DNA of 64,000 nt from contig MU270084.1 of NCBI GenBank assembly GCA_021432635.1, forward strand, positions 248,001-312,000, given 5' to 3'. Origin of the DNA: Thozetella sp. PMI_491 (lineage: Eukaryota > Ascomycota > Sordariomycetes > Chaetosphaeriales > Chaetosphaeriaceae). Positions 60,983 to 64,000 of the stretch are shown here, one piece after another. The stretch's first letter is position 1. Each line of letters opens with the position of its first letter. Under the pieces are notes generated by a model. That model was not told the DNA's origin. It worked only from the letters and a program-made list of their open reading frames with translations, and made no database searches. Made by a program: the position numbers and the translations under genes.

Positions 60983-63900
60983 AGCAGCAATCTTCAAAGT
61001 ACAGGGCCCCATGACGTGAGCGTGCCATTGGGCGGGGAGCTGACGAAAAAAAAATCCCCTTCTGCTCGTTTCGCTTCTACGCTTCGCGGGAAGGAATATT
61101 GGGCGCTACCCTGCGGGTAGGTGGCCCAGCTGACGCCATGGATGTCCCAGATCAGAGCTAGATGGGGTCCAATTGGCACGCGCATACATGGTATGCTTCC
61201 TACTGGCGTCGCCAACCGGTCGAGATATTCTCCGACCTGGGCAGGCTAGCCGTGGGTGGCGTGACTTGGTGAGTAGCAAACATGGCAGGGAACGAGTTAG
61301 CAGCGTTAGCTCAACACCATAGACCTCAGAATAGTAATCCTGCGTCCCAGATGAGGACCTCGTTCTCCTCCCCTTCCCCCCGCGGCCTGCTTTGGTGGCC
61401 GTGCTAGGCTTGATAGAGGATCGATCCATGGGCACCCCAACGGCACATACTGCACAGTTTGAAACCGGGAACACGATCGCTCCCACCATCCGTCTAGCCG
61501 CTTGCCCGGAGATGAAAATACAGCCACCGTCCCCCACGCAGCGTCGAGAGGAGCAACCAGGCCGATGACCCGACCTGCAGCCATTGTGGCAGGAAGGCGG
61601 CCGGGACCAACCCTTTTCGAGCCTCGCTCGCACACGCTAGAAGACTATTCCAGTTTCCCACCCCCCCAAGCTCTGCGCTAAAGTGGCCTGTGAGCAGCGG
61701 ATTCTCGCTGCTTCACGAAGGAATCTGTCGTGGCCTTGTGTCAGGCGACCTAGTGCGAAACCGAGTATCGAGTTTTTTTTTTCAGGGTCCAGCATATAGT
61801 GAGCGCGCATTAGTCTATCTTAGCAGTAGGATCGCCTCATCTCCTACACGTGCTCTCGAGTTCTTGTTAGCCTTTGCTGTGCAATGTGACGAGGCAGGAA
61901 GCTACGCCGGGGCTGTGACCAAGCATCGATGATGCCCGGGGAGTACATGGACAAGTCGTCATGGGCACCACATGAGCGATACGTTGCTCGCCGCATCTGG
62001 TGAACCAACGCCGCAGTCCGACCATAGCTCTGACCACGTCCATCATCCATCTGCTGGCCGGTTTGAAGCACTATTGTTCGACTGTAGCGTTGCGCTACCC
62101 GGCACGACATCTTCTCATCAGTCAAGGCAAGGCTGGAGCGTCGTACCGTAAGCCTTCAGGCCTTCCCGCTGCGGCTCAGTTCCACATCGGGCGTCTGCTC
62201 TCTCCTCTCCTGCACATCGTGTACATCCTCCCGCGAGCCTAGGCGGAGGAGGACTAAGCAGCCTTCTGGGGATGTCGCATCCTTCGCGCCCCCGGCCCTG
62301 GTAAGTTGCAGCACAGCCAAGGGATCAGTAAGATGATCTCAGCCGCTCAATACGACTACTAGCTGGGCGGGGCATCTAACCTTCCTGCATGTCCCCCGTC
62401 GCCAGTCTAGACCTCGCTTCCCTCGGCGGCGTGCAGACCAGTTGCTGTTGGCGCGTCGTCGCACTCGGGACGGATGCGGCAGATGGCAGATCGACGGCGT
62501 CGATGTGTGCCATGCCACTTTCGCTCCTGTGCTCCGTGAGGAGCGCAACTAGGTCTTACGGGCGCTTAGCTGGACTCGCCCGCCTTCGCCATGAGTACCT
62601 CCTGCACGGTGGCTGTCTCTCGCAGGGTGCCCGCAGAAAGCGAAGACGCCCAACGCTCCCACGGGGAAAGGAGGCCGGTGACGGTGTGACCGACGCAAGA
62701 ATCTGCAGATGAGCCGGTCCCAGGTGGAACTGCAAGTGCTGTTGTCTTCGGTCATACCCGAGAAGAAGATGCATACTCGCCGCATGACGAGCTGCTGGCT
62801 CGAAAGACTAGATAGCGCACGAGATGATGGGGGGATGGAGGATGTATCATGGCGATGTAACTGAGCCCATTTTTGCTACGCTATTTCGGGAGCACTGTCC
62901 GTCTACGAGATAGCCTCCGCCTCCGCACTATTCCAATAGCCAACGGCGAGAGAGAGAGAGCTTTCGGGGGTGGGGGTCAACACTCCTGTTATTCGTCTGT
63001 CTATGACGTAGGACACTCTCTGCGTGCCTGTTCTCCTCTATGTTTATACTATTGCATGAGCAGTCAGCTTTTACGGCCGGCCGTTGTTGCCCCCGACATG
63101 CTACGACGCACGCCGCCTACTCGTATAGGTGGACAGAGGGCATATCAGAGGGACAGGCGACCCTCCTACTCCCCGACTGCCGCGGCTAACGCGAGGGAGG
63201 CTGCAGCGAAGCAACGGAGTAAGCCTGCAGACGCCCAAGCCGAAGGCATCTCCGATGGGAGGCATGCGAGACCTGGTTGAAGCACTCTGTGGGATCGCAT
63301 CTGAACGAGCCAGAAGGAAGCAGAGCAAACCTTATCGCAAGACGCCGACGTTGCAGCGTGGCGCGTGGCGCGTGGCGCCATGGTTGGTTCCTTTGTATCT
63401 CTGTGCATGTACGTATCCCTCTCGTCTCCCCCCCCGGCCAAGTATGTATGCACTCTGGAGGGGTTAGAAGTAGTGAGGAGCGGCGGTGGGCGCCGTGGAA
63501 CGCGAGCGAGCCATGGTCTCCCGGCGTTGTGCTGCGCTGCACCCGGCGGAACAGGAGGCAGGTTGAGGCCCGGGCGAGGAAAGGTCAGCCCAAGCCGACG
63601 TTGGTCGACGAGCGAAGGTGCACACGCCGAACGCCGGATGGGGGCGCGGCTGCCGGCATGAAGAAGCTGCCGGGCGGCGCTGAGCCTAAAGCGCTGCTGT
63701 GCCATTGCGAAGATCCCGGCCGTCTAGCAAGCAGCGACGAGGTCGCACACCTCGCTGGCGCCCGCCGTCCTACCACCCCCCCTCCCCTCCCTCGCTCAAA
63801 GCCAGAGTCGGCTCTGATCTCGCTCGTTTGGGCGACGTGACCGACGGTTTGGTGCGGCACAAGGGGCGGGCGGAGCGACGCTGCAGAGAGGCAAGATAAC

Positions 63901-64000
63901 CTTCCGTAGAGGGCTCGGCCTTGTCGGGGAGCCGAATTGGGATGTAGCATGCTCATGTGTCGTCTGCTCGGTGAGAGGTTTGTTTATTTTCGTGCACACC
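60983..64000. other. 3-kb gene-free right end
   Basis: Starts with the PRP4 3' UTR. No frame of either strand resembles a known protein. Small AG and T runs are near 62948-62960 and 61773-61782. A gene may begin beyond the window edge. Confidence 0.55.

Overview
The window is nuclear DNA of a filamentous ascomycete (Pezizomycotina, most likely a Sordariomycete). Intergenic DNA is GC-rich. Genes carry short introns (about 50-150 nt) with GT-AG borders and CTAAC-type branch sites. The families are typical of this group: CFEM protein, CRZ1, ENA-type sodium ATPase, alternative oxidase, Mdm31/32 and a DUF7053-like protein. The species was not identified. I can support 20 protein-coding genes, one pseudogene relic, and no tRNA, rRNA, CRISPR or intact mobile element. 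Exon borders were assigned by eye from frame, splice consensus and family conservation.

Layout. 2.1-4.4 kb: a DUF7053-like protein (+) converging on an MDR enoyl/quinone reductase (-). 8.8-11.1 kb: the calcineurin-responsive factor CRZ1 (-), set in unusually long gene-free flanks (4.4 kb and 3.5 kb) with homopurine/homopyrimidine tracts and long G or C runs. 14.6-18.8 kb: alternative oxidase (-) and eIF3j/HCR1 (+). 19.7-23.6 kb: mitochondrial MDM31/32 (-) and the pre-40S factor PNO1 (+), divergent over 409 bp. 24.0-27.6 kb: a Rad60/Esc2-type SUMO-like-domain protein (-) and a peroxisomal dienoyl-CoA reductase ending in SKL (+). 28.9-32.8 kb: a secreted or anchored histidine-phosphatase-fold protein (+) and an MFS transporter (-). 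35.2-39.3 kb: a CFEM protein (+), a CSN8/PSMD8/eIF3K-domain protein (-) and an SDR (+). 39.3-41.7 kb: an AT-rich island holding the decayed 3' end of a SNF2 helicase gene. 41.7-46.5 kb: dolichol-phosphate mannosyltransferase (-) and an ENA P-type ATPase (-). 48.6-55.8 kb: a Pro/Ala/Glu-rich repeat protein (+) and an OSCA/CSC1/TMEM63 channel (+). 56.6-61.0 kb: TMA7 (-) and the spliceosomal kinase PRP4 (+), divergent over 545 bp. 61-64 kb: no gene recognised.

Most genes are housekeeping and do not form a biosynthetic cluster. Three belong to ion and calcium stress physiology (CRZ1, ENA ATPase, OSCA/CSC1 channel), but they are far apart, and any link is inference. The most unusual things read directly from the sequence are three GC-AG introns within the single PNO1 gene, a 68-codon TMA7 gene cut into six exons (one of 15 nt), a histidine-phosphatase-fold protein without the usual His-Asp proton-donor pair, and the SNF2 helicase relic.
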